A stretch of 64,000 nucleotides of DNA from Thereva unica (GCA_949987705.1 OX465283.1:166113850-166177849); one strand, 5' to 3'; shown: positions 45,492-57,779, counted from the first letter of the stretch. Notes: a model not told the origin generated them from the letters alone. Numbers and translations are program-made.

Positions 45492-45583
45492 GCGATATTT
45501 GCAAGTTGTATACCAGAGATAATAGACTTGATCGGAACAAGAGCCAAATATGGGGGAACATTGAAGAATGAAAGGGGTCGAAG
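45492..45583 (+). CDS. slo: slowpoke alternative S6/linker exon, variant 3 (AIFASCIPEII type)
   Basis: Third mutually exclusive copy, 92 bases, phase 0 in and 2 out. It encodes AIFASCIPEIIDLIGTRAK followed by YGGTLKNERGRR. The S6 part carries a cysteine where the other two have Ser or Trp. The acceptor is ATACAATAACAG and the donor is GTGAGAGTT, the strongest donor of the three. The gap to the next constitutive exon is 14,826 bases. The surrounding intron is almost pure A/T, so the exon stands out by composition as well as by reading frame. The family also has this peptide type in Drosophila (IFASCIPEIIDLIGTRAKYGG). Confidence 0.96.
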
Positions 45584-45985
45584 GTGAGAGTTCTATTGTT
45601 AATCAAGAAAAAATATTAAAAAACTAAAAAAAAAATCAATTGGATCAATATTTATGTTTTTTTATTATTGTTATTATTTGTATTATTATTATTTCAATAA
45701 TATTTATTTTATTATTCTTATTATTATTATTATAACAATTATGATTATTATTAGTTTTATTTTGTTTTTAAAAATAAACACCAATTAAATTTTTTTATTT
45801 AATTGTTTATATTAGAACTTTTTTATCTCTATACGAGCAATACTACGTTACATAAAGCAGCTTATGATATATAATTTCTTTTAATATACACAAAAAAACA
45901 TTTATTATTACAGAACGATGTTTTTTTCAAGAATTCTATAACTCTCGATAATTTCCTGAATAGCGGCAGCTAAAATTGCGCGTAA
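45584..45985. other. AT-rich intron after alternative exon 3
   Basis: ATT-triplet-rich sequence (45660-45745) and homopolymers. Nothing else. Confidence 0.6.
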
Positions 45986-45986
45986 T

Positions 45987-46142
45987 TAGCTGCGTTCCAT
46001 TTTTACTCCCGAGTACTCCGGAGTACTTACAACTACTTCTACACTTATTCGTTTTACTCGTATTTACTTATGATATCAAAATTCGCGTTCCTTTGGTCCT
46101 GTACTCCGGAGTACTTTGGTTCACCCAATGGAACGCAGCTAT
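45987..46142. mobile_element. MITE with TAGCTGCGTTCC ends
   Basis: TTAGCTGCGTTCCATTTTTA and its imperfect reverse complement bound about 155 bases; inside, AGTACTCCGGAGTAC, itself a palindrome, occurs twice in near-identical form. TA lies at both borders. The same terminus appears singly at 2311 and 52923. Confidence 0.7.
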
Positions 46143-46845
46143 TGATGTCATATGCCTTTTTAAAATTACTGCCTACAAATAGACTTTCATTCCTTTGAAC
46201 TCCTTAGTAAACATTAGATTATCTTATTTTTTCATTCCTCCATCTTTTCACCCCTGTTACACATTACGTCTCTTAATGTTTGAAGTCTTAAGCCTAGTAT
46301 GCTAGAGCGAAAAAATTTGCTACCAGCTGTCTGCTTCTTGTAGTGACAATTTCCTTGGCATTTATAATTTTAAAATTATATTACAAAACCGGCAAGAACA
46401 GATTGCGGTTTTTCCCACAGTTGCCACCATTTTGAAATATTCAATAAGCTTCTGGTGACAGAAAGAGATGCAACTAGCGCTGGTAGCCAGCTAAGTGGAA
46501 ACCCGACTTAAAGAAAACAGACAGTATATAACATACTTACATAAATTGTTTTATGATTGTTGGGAATTAATCAAATTTTTTTAATTAAAAATATGGATAA
46601 AAACCATCAGTATGTGAAAAGCTCGTGACACGTCAAGTACTCATGAAACGTCAAAATTTCTTCAAGAAATGAATGTGTCGATACTTATCTCTGGAGCAAC
46701 ATCTATTTTTTAAGTGACAGCCTAAGCTTAGGTGTTGGTACCGCTGTTTTTTTAATGCGGTTTCTTGCTTAGTTTCTTCGAGTTCCCGATTCTGGTCAAT
46801 TCGGCAGGTCGACCACCCTCCTCCTTTCACACCTTAGACTTGGGA
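46143..46845. other. Mixed-composition intron, nothing recognised
   Basis: About 700 bases of non-AT-rich sequence, probably old inserted DNA. No motif found. Confidence 0.35.
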
Positions 46846-46849
46846 TCAG

Positions 46850-46975
46850 ACGACGGCGGAGCTGTCCTCTATACTATCAGTCGGTCATGCAGTTCAGGTC
46901 ATGGTGCAATGCCCAGTTGTAAGATTAGCTTGAAAATGGAAGAAGGATATGATAGGTTGCTCTATTTATGAAAGA
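46850..46975 (-). mobile_element. SINE-like tail, third copy
   Basis: CTATCAGTCGGTCATGCAGT, then TCAGGTCATGGTGCAATGCC and TAAGATTAGCTTGAAAATGG, aligns with 26335-26405 and with the reverse complement of 31150-31235. It lacks a poly-A end. Confidence 0.55.
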
Positions 46976-47354
46976 ATTTTTTTCTTGGGCGAAAGGAAAG
47001 CTATAAAAAAGGGAATAAGCCGACCGGGAAAATCTGGTGTTGTGAGTATGAAGTTACCGTGGAGGCAGGTGAGCGTTTCAGTGTATCAATCGCTATGATT
47101 GTAATGATAGAATTTTGTCAGGGTTTCTATATTCCTACTGTGTCTCAAAAGGTCGATTGTGGAACAAACGATATCGTCTTCGATAAGATTGAGGGGCAAT
47201 TTAGAACATTATCTAACCCCGCCAAGCTCCGCCCTAAATAAGGGAGTTGTATTCGAGTAGGGATTTGTATATTACAGCTCGAGCCGATTCCTGGCGGAGG
47301 AACTTGCATTTAAGAAATCCCAGGTAGCACTTCAGTTTGTTTGTTTTGTTTATT

Positions 47355-48060
47355 CCCTTTTAATCCCTCATGGGACAAAAGGGCGGAAATAGTTGCTCAA
47401 TAGTTGGATCTTCCGGTTTTTGTGGCCTCTGCTATTAGGGTTCTCCTCCACGTTGGTCTAGGTCTTCCAGCTCGACGGGTTCCTTGCGGATTTCAATCAA
47501 GGGCCTGTTTCGCTAGATTCTATCTTGCCAGCGGATTTTTAGGACACGACTGTTGAAAACCTCAATTTGGTGATTTGGAATATCTGGCCACTCCATCGCA
47601 GGTCTTATAGCCTTATAGCCATTTGTTCTATACCATCCACTGACACGGCAAGTTTTCTTCTTCTTTAACGGTTCTACAACCGGGATCTGGTCCTGACCTC
47701 TCACAACTGTTCTCTCCACTGGTCTCGAAATACAATAATATTTGTTTTGCGTGCGCGCATACTGAATGCGACACCATTCTGACGACTCCAATCGAGGATG
47801 CGTTCAATGTCCCTGCTGATTTAGTAGGATATAAATGTGGATCTGGTACGTGTTTATCTTGAACTATTGAAGAACTATGAGTAACGCAGGGCACCGTCAT
47901 CGGCGAATCTGTCAAGTGGCTTGGAAGGGATAAAGAGTTGGTTATTTAGGAAGATTAATGGGTGATAAAATTGAACCCTGGGGGACAGAGGCTTTGTTCT
48001 GAAGCCTTTTTGTTGTTTAATATTTGTTAAGACTCTAGGTACCCCATAAGTCTCGACCGT
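47355..48060 (-). pseudogene. Jockey-type LINE fragments, minus strand
   Basis: Reading the minus strand from 48060: KPLSPRVQFYHPL-like residues (decayed PQGSILSPL), then KPLDRFADDGALRYS (FADD catalytic box at about 47890-47920), then DIERILDWSRQNGVAFS and the tail VERTVVRGQDQIPVVEPLKK. A further LINE end, with the shared CCCTCATGGGACA block, lies at 47355-47460. The FADDGxLxYS box matches the family at 28855. All frames are broken. Confidence 0.7.
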
Positions 48061-48760
48061 TGATTTAGACCCTCACCCCCCTCCTTCAAACAAAAAGACT
48101 TCTCCATCTGGTGCCAGCTACTGTGAGAAATTATATAGGGTGTACATTCTCCCAATCTGACCAAATTATTCCCTGCACCCATTGACCCTGTACCTTCCGG
48201 CCAGGGAAGAAAGCTCCGCCTGGCTGTTTTCGCCCAGTTTGGACTTTATACGAGCCCAGTCTAATGTCTTGATCTGATGGGATTACCCTGGCTCCCAGCA
48301 TAGGGTTTGCCGGTATTGCGATGCATGCGTGAAAGATGGTATTGTCCAGAAAATACTGGTAAAGCTAGCAAGCGGTGGATATTAAAAAAATTAAGGGGGG
48401 CCCCTACACCCAACTCTGATTTGGATCCGTTTTCCTGATGTATAAATCAGGTGGCAGCTCGTCGAGAATTCCGTAGGGGTTGTACACATGGCTCCCGTTA
48501 TTACGAGGCCATTATTTGGGCTTAACCCAGGATCTGTTACAGTCTTTGGTAAGAGCGGGCCATCACATGGTCAGCATTGATCAGTCAACGTACGATGTGG
48601 GGCTTCCATCTCTTGCCCAAGCTCTGTTCACAGTATAGAAATCGGTATTGGCATTCCTTGTCCTTTCTTCGATATTAAGCCTGCAGTTCAGCTTTTGGTC
48701 CAAAATACTATCCAAGTACCTAGTTGACTGAGCAGGGCTCAGTGCTCGACCGTTGATTTA
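48061..48760 (-). pseudogene. LINE post-RT region, minus strand
   Basis: The minus strand gives KYLGSILDQKLNCRLNIEER then RTRNANTDFYTVNRAWA, and after a stop KDCNRSWVKP and ITGAMCTTPTE-like residues. KYLG..LD.KL....HI, followed by the R.WG and ITGA.R.TPT blocks, is the post-RT region of R1/I-type LINEs. Heavily decayed. Confidence 0.55.
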
Positions 48761-48764
48761 GCTT

Positions 48765-50690
48765 GGACTAATCAAAACTGGGCATTGAGCTTGCAATGGA
48801 TAACTTGCAGCGGTAAGATCATGCACTAACATTTCCAAGCGCCACCTTCATAATCTCACTGATTGTACATATGTATGTAGATATTTTCTGGATATTAGTA
48901 TCATTAAGTGATCCGAATTGGCAACTGCCTTGTATCTTCTTCCTATTGCATAGATTATTCATCTAGAAGGGATAAAAGTTGAATATGCATTCAAATCTAC
49001 ACTATCAATATAAATTATTTATTATTCGCTGGATTTGTTGTATAAACCTCAAGCAGAATCCGCAAATTAATCCACTTACGTTCATGCCCTTTCGAAACAA
49101 CAACAATTTTAAGAAACAATAAAAAACATCATTCTGTAATATAATAACAACAAATACAAATTACAAATACACAAAAACATTTACATTTCTACATATCCCA
49201 TTTACTGTTACGTTTTTACAAAATACTGTGTTTTTGTGTTTTAAATTAAAATTAAAATTTGAAAAGTGTGAGAACACCATCACAACAGTTTGCTGTGGTT
49301 CTACAAGCTTTTCTCTCACTTTGTGTTTATTATTTTCATTAATATTTTATTTTTTGTAATTAAAATTTATTAATTTTCAATTAAAAAAAAATATAATCAG
49401 AAATAAAAATGAATATAAATTATTATTTATTTTTTATTTGCTACTCAAAATACTTACAAATTTCTAATAAGAGAAAACTTTGTTGCACGCTTTGTTTTTG
49501 TGTTAAATAAATTGGTGTTTATTGGTGAAAGTTTTTTCATTTAACAATATAATTATCTGTATTGTGTTATTTGTATATTTATGTTGTTTCTATAACACAT
49601 ACATATATATATATATTTTTTATTTTATTTGTAATAACAAAAAGAAACTTTTTATATATTTTTTATTTTTCATTTGTAATATTGGAAACACTAATTAAAT
49701 AGTACATTTCTCAAATTTTGAGACATTTAAAAAAAAATTAGTTTACATTTAAAAAAAACATAAACTTAACACATTAATAAATTATTTTCGTTTGATTTAT
49801 CAAAATATTTAAAAGTTGCAAAGTTCATTACAAAGTTTTTTGATATTTAATATTTTATTTATTTATTTATTTTTTTTTTGATTCATTTAAAATTTTAATA
49901 ATTTTTAAGATTTATTTAATTATTGGAAATTGAAAAATAGTTCTCAATACAAAATAATATACACTTTTATAAAGATACTTAAGAAAAATAAATTTAAAGT
50001 GATTTTTAATTATCTATAACAAACAATTAATATGGTGGTGGCCGAGGAAGCGTTCTAAATGTGAAATGAAGAGGTTTATTTGAATGTGTTGCATATCTCA
50101 GTATAATATTATTATACGAAAAGCTTTTATGAAAATGAAAGCAAAAATATTACTCTGGGGCAATTATATCTACAAAATGTCGGAATGTTTCAGTTAAACT
50201 TGTGTCTAGTGACTAAGGACCTGTTCCAAAGTTACAATTCAAACTTCACTTTGTATGAAAAATGCATTTCAATTTGTGTCCTATTATCGAAACATTCGTT
50301 TGACAGTTTCTTCGGTTGGCATTTTGTAGCAGCTGTTTGTTATTGTTAAAGCTAAATTTTAAATTTCCCTGAGTGGTTACAAGCCGCTTGCATTTGGAGT
50401 CAATAGTACAATCCCCTTTGAAATACTGGTCATGCAAGACATTTAGCTTTGATTTGCGTACAATCTCTGACTCTAATGCTATTCATAATGCAATTTCTGC
50501 GCATGTTGGTTGAATCCATTTCGTATTATTGGAGAACAATATCCCGAATTTTCGGTGCATGATTGTCCTCACTGTGTAATGTGATACATTAAAGGCTGAT
50601 CCTGCCACTCGATAGGACTTTGCGGACGCAAACCAATCTATATTAATAAAAGAAAGTTTATGCATGCATGTATGCGTGCATGCATGTGTG
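48765..50690. other. AT-rich intron with one hairpin-forming island
   Basis: From about 48980 the sequence is strongly A/T rich and without coding frames. A GC-richer block at 49261-49323 can fold into a hairpin (see findings). The stretch 50200-50690 is mixed in composition and unrecognised. Confidence 0.5.
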
Positions 50691-50694
50691 TATG

Positions 50695-50960
50695 TGTTCG
50701 CTATAGCGACCGCAATAGTCATCGTAGAGCTTCGAAATTCTGCACGAAGGTCTATGATGCACCTCGAAGCCCGATTTTCCAAATTCAAAATGGCCGCCGA
50801 AACTCAAAATGGATATGCAAATGTTTCGATTTCCATGAAAATCGGTGTCTGGGTTTTTTTAAGGGAGCAAATAACGAATTTTTGATCAGAACTTATATAT
50901 TCACAATGGCCGCGCCAATATGGCGCACGAATTCTGCCAATTGTATTCCGGAACAGCCTT
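50695..50960. repeat. Relative of the 122-base tandem unit
   Basis: Contains AATTCAAAATGGCCGCCG, GTATCTGG-like GGTGTCTGGG, AGCAAATAACGAATTTTTGA and TGGCCGCGCCAATATGGCGC, in the same order as the unit at 41460-41835. About two units are present. ATGCATGCATGTATGCGTGC-type sequence at 50660-50690 precedes it. Confidence 0.65.
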
Positions 50961-51065
50961 ATTTACCCAATTTGTTAACGAATGGCTGAGGCTCTCTAAG
51001 TCTTTCCCTAATATGTGTTTTCGGTGTGTGGTTACCTCTTAAGGATATTTCATGTGTGTTTCACC

Positions 51066-52060
51066 ATCACCGGCGCTACAGGCCTCTGTGAGCCTTGGGC
51101 TTCTCCAAAACAAAATTTTCTTCCAACGTTTTCGGTCCTACGTCTCTCTCCTACAGTTGGTGATCCCAATTGTGCGTAAGTCCATTTCGTTGTCGTCTTT
51201 ATATCTCTTCTTAGGTTTTCCTTCTTCCCTCTGGCGTTTGGAGAAACAGGATTTTTAGGGGCGCTTCTTGAGGCATTCTCATTACATGTTCTATCCAGCG
51301 TAGGCGTGATATCTGGATGCTTTAGTCTATGTCAGGTTCTTTGTATATTGGGTTCAATTCGTGATTGTATCTTTTTCTCTAGACACGAAAGAAACAAGCG
51401 TCCTGTACAGGTCATGATGTTGCACCAATGATGTCAATATCGTCTGGAGGATTGTTCCCCTCACAATCACTTTCCCTAACGTCAGGCTGAAAAGGATAGA
51501 GTCCAGACCGTATATCGCCAAGTCCATAATATTTATGTTCATTGGTCTGGGCAGTATTCCGGATATATTTACTTGTCTTGTCATCTTGGTTATTTTAAGC
51601 TTATATCATGCTGTCAGCTTATTGGGAATGCCGGTTTTTCTAAGGGTTTTGTAGAGTTCTCACAGTTCACAGAATGCCTATTTTTCAATCTTCTGGCATT
51701 GCTTCCTCCTACCATTCTTGCACAATTAATTCATGTATCGCTTAGTCTAGTATAAGCCCTCCGTATTTAACCAGATCCGCGTAGAGGCCATCTGTACCCG
51801 AGGCCTTTGTTGTTTTTGAGACGGTTTATGGCTCTGATAACTTCTCTTAAACTTGGTGGAGGCAGCGGAAGAATATCATCAGATATTGGTGGAACCTCAA
51901 TTCCTCAGTTAGCTTGCCATTTAGTAATTAAGAAAGTGCACGTCGCATCGCTCGAAGGAGCCTTTATCCTAAGTTGATGAGATTGACTAATTTTTTTTGC
52001 AGCGTGGTGTGAATTGCATGGACTCTTCGGTATAACTTCTGCGCCTGGTGCAGCTTTCGC
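51066..52060 (-). pseudogene. LINE ORF2 remnant, minus strand
   Basis: On the minus strand, reading from about 51930: SKTTKASGTDGLYADLVKYG, then IHELIVQEWWKEAMPED with KIGILCTV. This is the N.KASG.DG..AEL.KYGG...LH.LI...W..E..PEDWK..I. region of a LINE reverse transcriptase. The far end (51066-51300) is a decayed C-terminus similar to 60706-60880. Stops and frameshifts throughout. Confidence 0.7.
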
Positions 52061-52172
52061 TCTGTACTGTTCTAGTTCACAAACGAGATTTTTCTTTCAG
52101 ACTTTTTTATATTTCTTTCTATCCAATTCAATACCGCTGCAATTCCATTAACAAATTTAGTTTTGACTAACA

Positions 52173-52287
52173 CTGGGGTGGCAGCACGTAAGTTGTTTCA
52201 ATCGACCTCTTTATACAAAAATTTAAGTGTTACAAAAATTTTTGTATGGAGAGGTCGATTGAAACAACTTACGTGCTACCACCCCTG
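52173..52287. mobile_element. Short fold-back MITE, 115 bases
   Basis: CTGGGGTGGCAGCACGTAAG, then TTGTTTCAATCGACCTCT, pairs almost perfectly with the right half (AGAGGTCGATTGAAACAACT, then TACGTGCTACCACCCCTG). The two arms make up nearly the whole element. No clear target duplication (GACTAACA left, ATTTTAAG right). Confidence 0.8.
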
Positions 52288-52677
52288 ATTTTAAGATGAT
52301 AGTTTTATACATAATGTATATTAAAAATAACTGTTCTTGATATCTAGCATCGTCAGGGACAGAGAAAAGAATTGAACTCCCTTAACATAGCATAAAATAT
52401 ACATGAAAATTATTCCTTTTGAGTATTTTTTCCTTCAATTAAGACGTATAATACAAAATTAATTAGTTCGTTTACATTGATAGCAAAACCTTAAGCCATG
52501 ATTTTGTTTTGATTTTGACACATCCGCAACAACAATGCTAAATGACGTTCAGAAATTACAATGGTGCTCACCTCAAGTTCTCGCATCTGTATATGTAAAT
52601 TATTTCTAGCTCCGCCCCCGTGGACATATGTAGATAGCCTATAATCTCCCAATTTTATGACCAATTTGGCGGCGCTT

Positions 52678-52893
52678 TCATAGGTGCAATTGGTAGATTT
52701 GCACCGGGCGCAATTGGGCGGGGTTCGATTTCAGAAAAAAAGTGAAAAAGGGTTCCCGTGCTTTTATTTTCATATATTAAAGGAACTCCGCAGAGTGTTT
52801 GTGTTTTTTTCCATTGTCCTTCACCGCGATCAAAATTGAACAGCTAATGGGGGCGCAATATGGCAGACTGCACCGGGCGCACCGGCCGGCCCT
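52678..52893. mobile_element. Short hAT-like relative of 17789-19109
   Basis: The left end (GGCGGCGCTTTCATAGGTGC, TTTGCACCGGGCGCA) matches the right end of the 17789 element, and the right end (GCACCGGGCGCACCGG, GGCCCT) matches its left end, so the copy is inverted and lacks the long interior. No intact target duplication. Confidence 0.7.
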
Positions 52894-55780
52894 ACTTGGA
52901 TCCTTTTGCCTTGTGGCTACATTAGCTGCGTTCTTTTTACAAACGTAAACCAGATCAGCTTAGCTGGAAGAATATTAAAGTTTTAGTTCTGACTTTTTGT
53001 TTATTCTGTCAGTTAATTTATGTCAGTTTCTAAAACTTACCACAAATATGTCTGCTTATAAAAATACTTAACTGACTTCCAAAATTAACAAAAGGCAACC
53101 TTCAATAATCGCGCAAATTCCACCAACAATTTTTTCAAACAGATATGTGATATTCTGCAGTACTACCAACACACAAAACTAAAGAAAACAGAAGTAGGAA
53201 AGATATGGTTGGAACAAAAGCTATTTTCGAATCACAGAATTGGATCGAAATGAAGTCCGCAATTCTTAATCCTGTTTTTATATTTATCCTAACAACTTTA
53301 AACACCATTTTAAAAACTTATAAGTATAATTTCCACTTTTACATTCAGTTGTAATATACAATTTTTTTTTATTTTTTTTAATTACATTTTATTTCTAAAA
53401 AAACGGAAACTTTGCAACTTTTATTCTTAATATTTACTAAAACAAAAAAAAACAACAACAAAAAAGTTACATCAGTAAAGTTTATAAACAAGCAAAGAAA
53501 TTCCGAAACTTAACTGATTTTATGTTTTTAATTAAATTAATTATATGTAATTGAACAAAAACACTTTAAATATGATCAAAAAAAAGGAAAAAAAAACGAG
53601 AATACTATATTGGAACATGACCACAACATTAAAACAACTATATATCACAAAAAAAAATCAATGAAACATTTTTATTTTTGTATTTCTTCATCGTTGTTAA
53701 ACACACACACATATATATATTTTTTCGGTGGTTTATTAACTTTCCCTTTTCTATTCTATGTAGAATTCCTATTAAAATTTTAAAGATCTCCCCTAAGTTA
53801 AAGGACTTATAATAAATTAAAGAAAAAAAAAACTAAAGATACTCTTATACTTATTTTTTTTTTTTAAAGCGCAATAATAAAATATATAACTGACTATTAG
53901 TATTACTAATATTTTTCTTCTTTATACTTTAAATCCTATATTAAATGGAAATGGTTGTTTAAGTATATATTTGGACAGTGGTAATATCTTTGTTTCCTTA
54001 GGTATTGTCTGATTTATTATTCAGAATTATACAGAAGATGTTTACTTATATTTATTTATATATTTTTGCTTTTTGTTTATTACTTTCACACTATTTTCCT
54101 CTTCTTGAAACTGAAAATCTCTTGTATTCTTTCCTGTATCTATGGAAAACTATGATGTCGGTAATAATATATATTATAATTAAATTAGTCTGTTTTAAGA
54201 TCTATAGTATTTTTAATTTTTTTTTGTGTGGTATCTCGAAAAGTAAGAAATTCTTAAATAAATAAAGTAAATATCATATATAAATCTTAAAACATTTTTA
54301 GCCTATATATATTTTATATAAATAAGTCAATGTGTGAATATGTATTTCTCATATATAAAGAAAATATTTTGTTGTTACACAGATGTATTTAATGCAGATA
54401 TATATCGGATGTGTTTGGTAATTATGTATGAATGTATTGTCTTTTATCTATTTTTTATCAAAAAAAAATTATTGTTTTTAAAATTTTTTTTCAATTACGA
54501 AATAAATATTTTTCTATATATATTTATCATTTCTCCCATATTTCTACTTTATCTTTATTTATTTTTTTTTTTGGTTTTTATACTATATAGAACTTTAATT
54601 TCTCTGCCAATTTAGTACATCCTTAATTTTTAAAATCTTCTGAGGATTAAACAAAAAAAAAAGAACAGAATTTGACAAGACTGAAAAAATAAAAAAAAAA
54701 AAACAGAACAAAAAACAACAAAAAAAATTATTGCACGAAACTCCTTTGAAAATACTAACTCCTTCCATAATTTAAAACAATATAAGAATCCCTTGTTGTT
54801 TTGCACAATTATTAATAGTTCGATAATGCTGACAGAAAAGTGTTAAATGTTGTCTAATAATTATTGTAAAATGCTTTTGTTGATATTTATGAGTCCAGTC
54901 GGTGTTTTTATCTTAATTACATTTTTTTTTTAATTCTAAAAAAGTAAAGTAAATCGAAATGTTTCCTTACAAATTACAAATAACAATTCAAAAAAAACAA
55001 AAATGAAATTATTTTATCGTTTATTTTTAAAAATAAGTAAATAAATGCACTTTTTTTATCATGATACCAAATTTACCAAATAGAGAGAGAGAAGAAAAAT
55101 GCGTGGCCAGGCATATATACAAATAAAAACGTTTTGATTGGTGATTTTTTTAAATAAGTTTAAATTAATTAATTAGTGCTAGTTTGAAAAAAAAAACAAA
55201 TTTTTTTAGAGGAAAACTATTCACATCAAATTAATTTATTTAAAAATTTGATGATTGGTGATGAATTTTTTTTTGGTTAAATTATTTTATTAGTATTTTT
55301 ACTATAATATGCCATTTGCTATAATTAATATTCGCAGGTGCGTATGTTTAGCAATATTATTATTATTATTTTTTTTTTTTGTATAAATATAAATACTAAT
55401 TTTTTTAATAGTTTTTAAGATGTAAAATATTTATATGGAAGGTAAAAAAGTTTGCGCGCGAAGGAATATTATATATAACAAATACACCTATAAGTATAAT
55501 GCAAGAAATAGTTTTTTTTAATCAGTTACTTTTATACCTTTCAAGAAATTTTTGCAGTTCGCGCTTTGATTTTTTTTTCACCTTAGAACAAATTAGAATA
55601 TATTTCAGATTAATTTAAACAAAAAAAAAATAGTGATTCAGCGCAGTTTATATATTGTTATAATTTTCACTACAGTTTGTTTCAGTGATTCATATAATAT
55701 TGTTCAGTTGTTTAAATAAAAAACAAAAGTTCGCACAACTATTTTCGTAAATTTTCGTATTTAAACAGTTAAATAAATGA
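52894..55780. other. AT-rich intron, no element recognised
   Basis: TAGCTGCGTTC at 52923 is an isolated terminus of the 45987 family. From about 53300 the sequence is A/T homopolymer-rich. Open frames such as 54005-54265 and 54334-54615 are low-complexity and phenylalanine/isoleucine-rich, as expected by chance in such DNA. Confidence 0.6.
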
Positions 55781-55840
55781 TGTAATAAACTTGACGAATG
55801 TTCGTTAAATTTTCCGAGGTTACGTGCAGTACCGTAAAGC

Positions 55841-56567
55841 CAGAACTATAATGGACGTAGATCGATGTACGTATTTAACGAAAATACATGTACGTATCTG
55901 TCATATGTACTACTGTCACCGTAAACCTACCATAAATAAGTCAATCTACCATAATAAGTCTCTACCCGAACTCGAATATGGGATCGCGCAGGCGCAAGAA
56001 TTCACCTGAACTTACTCAATTTGTGTTTTTTTACTTTCTCATGCAAGAAAAAGGGAGGAAATTTGTACTTCCCCTCGTGCGGGAATTAACCTGAGGCTTT
56101 CGGTCGTGTGATATCTTGCAAGTTGTCAAAAATTAACAGTTGACATTTTGTTTTATGCACTTGTATCTTACAAAAGCGGCTTTGGGTCTACGTTTAAACA
56201 AAAAATATTAGATAATTCACGAAAATACAGTAAATACAGAAATTACTTTCTGGAATTTTGGCAGAATTATCCCCACTATCCTCAAGTAACTTTTAACCCA
56301 GCAAGTTTTTGCAAGAAAAGTACTGGAGCAGACCTTATAATCGCAGTAAACATTGAATTTGAGTCTGACTGCTATGATTTTGACATTTCAGCGCTGTCAA
56401 CTGGGATGCAGAGCCTATAAGATGGCGTAATATTATGTTTAACGAAAAATTAACGAAAACTAGTACATGTGATGTAACGTTTATTATGGCCAATCATTCA
56501 TTTTAGTATTAGAGCCCTCGAAAGCGCAGGGGTTGACGTACGTTATATAACGTCTATTATGGTTCTG
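55841..56567. mobile_element. Inverted-repeat element, CAGAACTATAATGGACGT ends
   Basis: CAGAACTATAATGGACGT at the left and ACGTCTATTATGGTTCTG at the right are imperfect inverted repeats (16 of 18). AACGAAAAT, ACGTACG and TAACGTTTATTATGG blocks recur inside. The 56148-56420 frame in the interior has no recognised motif. The block just outside the left end (55783-55815) is shared with 23863-23895. Confidence 0.6.
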
Positions 56568-57150
56568 ATTTAAGAATGCCACGGAGCATGCGTAAGCGGC
56601 ATCAGTTACCAAGAAATTTTTCGGTTTATTTTTTCGTTTAATCGCTTAAATCTGCATTTACGGAATCTATTTTACACTTGTCGTTTTCATTTAGGGCCAT
56701 GTTTCAAAATGAAGTAAAAAAGGTGAAATTCGTTCAGTAATACTATGTTCAGGCTATTTTGGGCTGCTACAAGAAGACCTAAGAAGTACGCAAAAACGAT
56801 TGAAGATGACGGAAAGGAGGACGCATATGACTTTAACAATAAAATTCTCATCCAAAAATTCCCTGGGTGAAAACAAACACTTTTTATCAAATGAATAAAA
56901 ACTTTCTTGTAGGATGAAGAATTATTGTAAGCTGAAAGCAGCCTCGTGTAGGGTGTAGCATTAAATGACAAGACGGAAATCTGCTTGTGCCCGACTTTTT
57001 GAGACTTTGTGTAGCGCTACTCTTTTGTCAACGAACTTTTGAAAGAATTTTATTGTTTTGGTTTTTTTTTCTGTAATTCTCTTTATTTGGGGAAGGAAAG
57101 CGAAATAGAATTTCTAAAAAAACGATAATAAGCTAATATATTTTCAAGCG
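56568..57150. other. Unrecognised intron sequence
   Basis: Mixed composition, no motif, no element ends. Confidence 0.35.
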
Positions 57151-57186
57151 AGGATGCCATTTTTAAGTTGGGTTGTGAAAAAACTT

Positions 57187-57460
57187 GGCGCCTCGGTAGC
57201 TTAGAGAGGAAGGCGTCTGGCTACTATCCCGGAGGTCCTGGGTTCGAATCCCGGCAGCCCCATAGTCTTACTTTTTTTTCCACTTTCCGCCTACATAACT
57301 TTTCTTCTTTCTTCTTCCCTCTTTACATTCCTGATTTCTCCTGTCATTGCCCTCCGTAGCTCTTTCCGCTACAACAAAGCGCATGTCATCGGTTGGTTGA
57401 TGAGATTCAACTCGTTTCAGGAGGCATAACACTCCAGTGAGTTGTATCTTGATGTTAGAG
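57187..57460 (+). mobile_element. tRNA-derived SINE with tRNA-like head
   Basis: The head (57187-57261) has a tRNA-like A box (GGTAGCTTAGAGAGG), an anticodon-like arm and a perfect B box (GGTTCGAATCC) with a paired T stem (CTGGG/CCCGG). The acceptor arm does not pair (GGCGCCT against CAGCCCC), so it is not a working tRNA gene. The body contains GTTTCAGGAGGCATAACACT, shared with the minus-strand insert at 26297-26729 in a homologous block of about 55 bases. RNA polymerase III transcription from the A and B boxes is the expected mode for this class. Confidence 0.7.
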
Positions 57461-57779
57461 CCGCGATAGTAATGGTTGGGATTGGGAGTAGGTGGAATAA
57501 AAAAAATATCACGGCTTGGTTGTAGCAGTTCCTTCCTTTTCTTTTCCCATTCTTCACTATTTTCCGACTAGAGCTGCTGTTCGACATTGTCCTCTATACG
57601 AAAAAATAGATTGTCGACAGTATAAAGGGCCTTTCCTGAGCTTCTAGTCTCTCACATAAAAAATACCTTTAATCGAACCTCTTCTTTAACGAAGCTGCCT
57701 ACTATGCGCTGCTTTGACTTTGGACAGTAATTTACACAGGAAGTGGAACTTGTGTTTCTCTCTCGTTAGTCTTCTCGTG

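Noticed and set aside
54005..54615. Two Phe/Ile-rich frames resembling membrane proteins
   Set aside because: They translate poly-T and AT-rich intron DNA; the apparent hydrophobicity is a composition artefact.
57187..57261. A functional tRNA gene
   Set aside because: The T arm and B box are good, but the acceptor arm does not pair and the anticodon loop is eight bases. The adjoining body is shared with another repeat, so a SINE head is the better reading.
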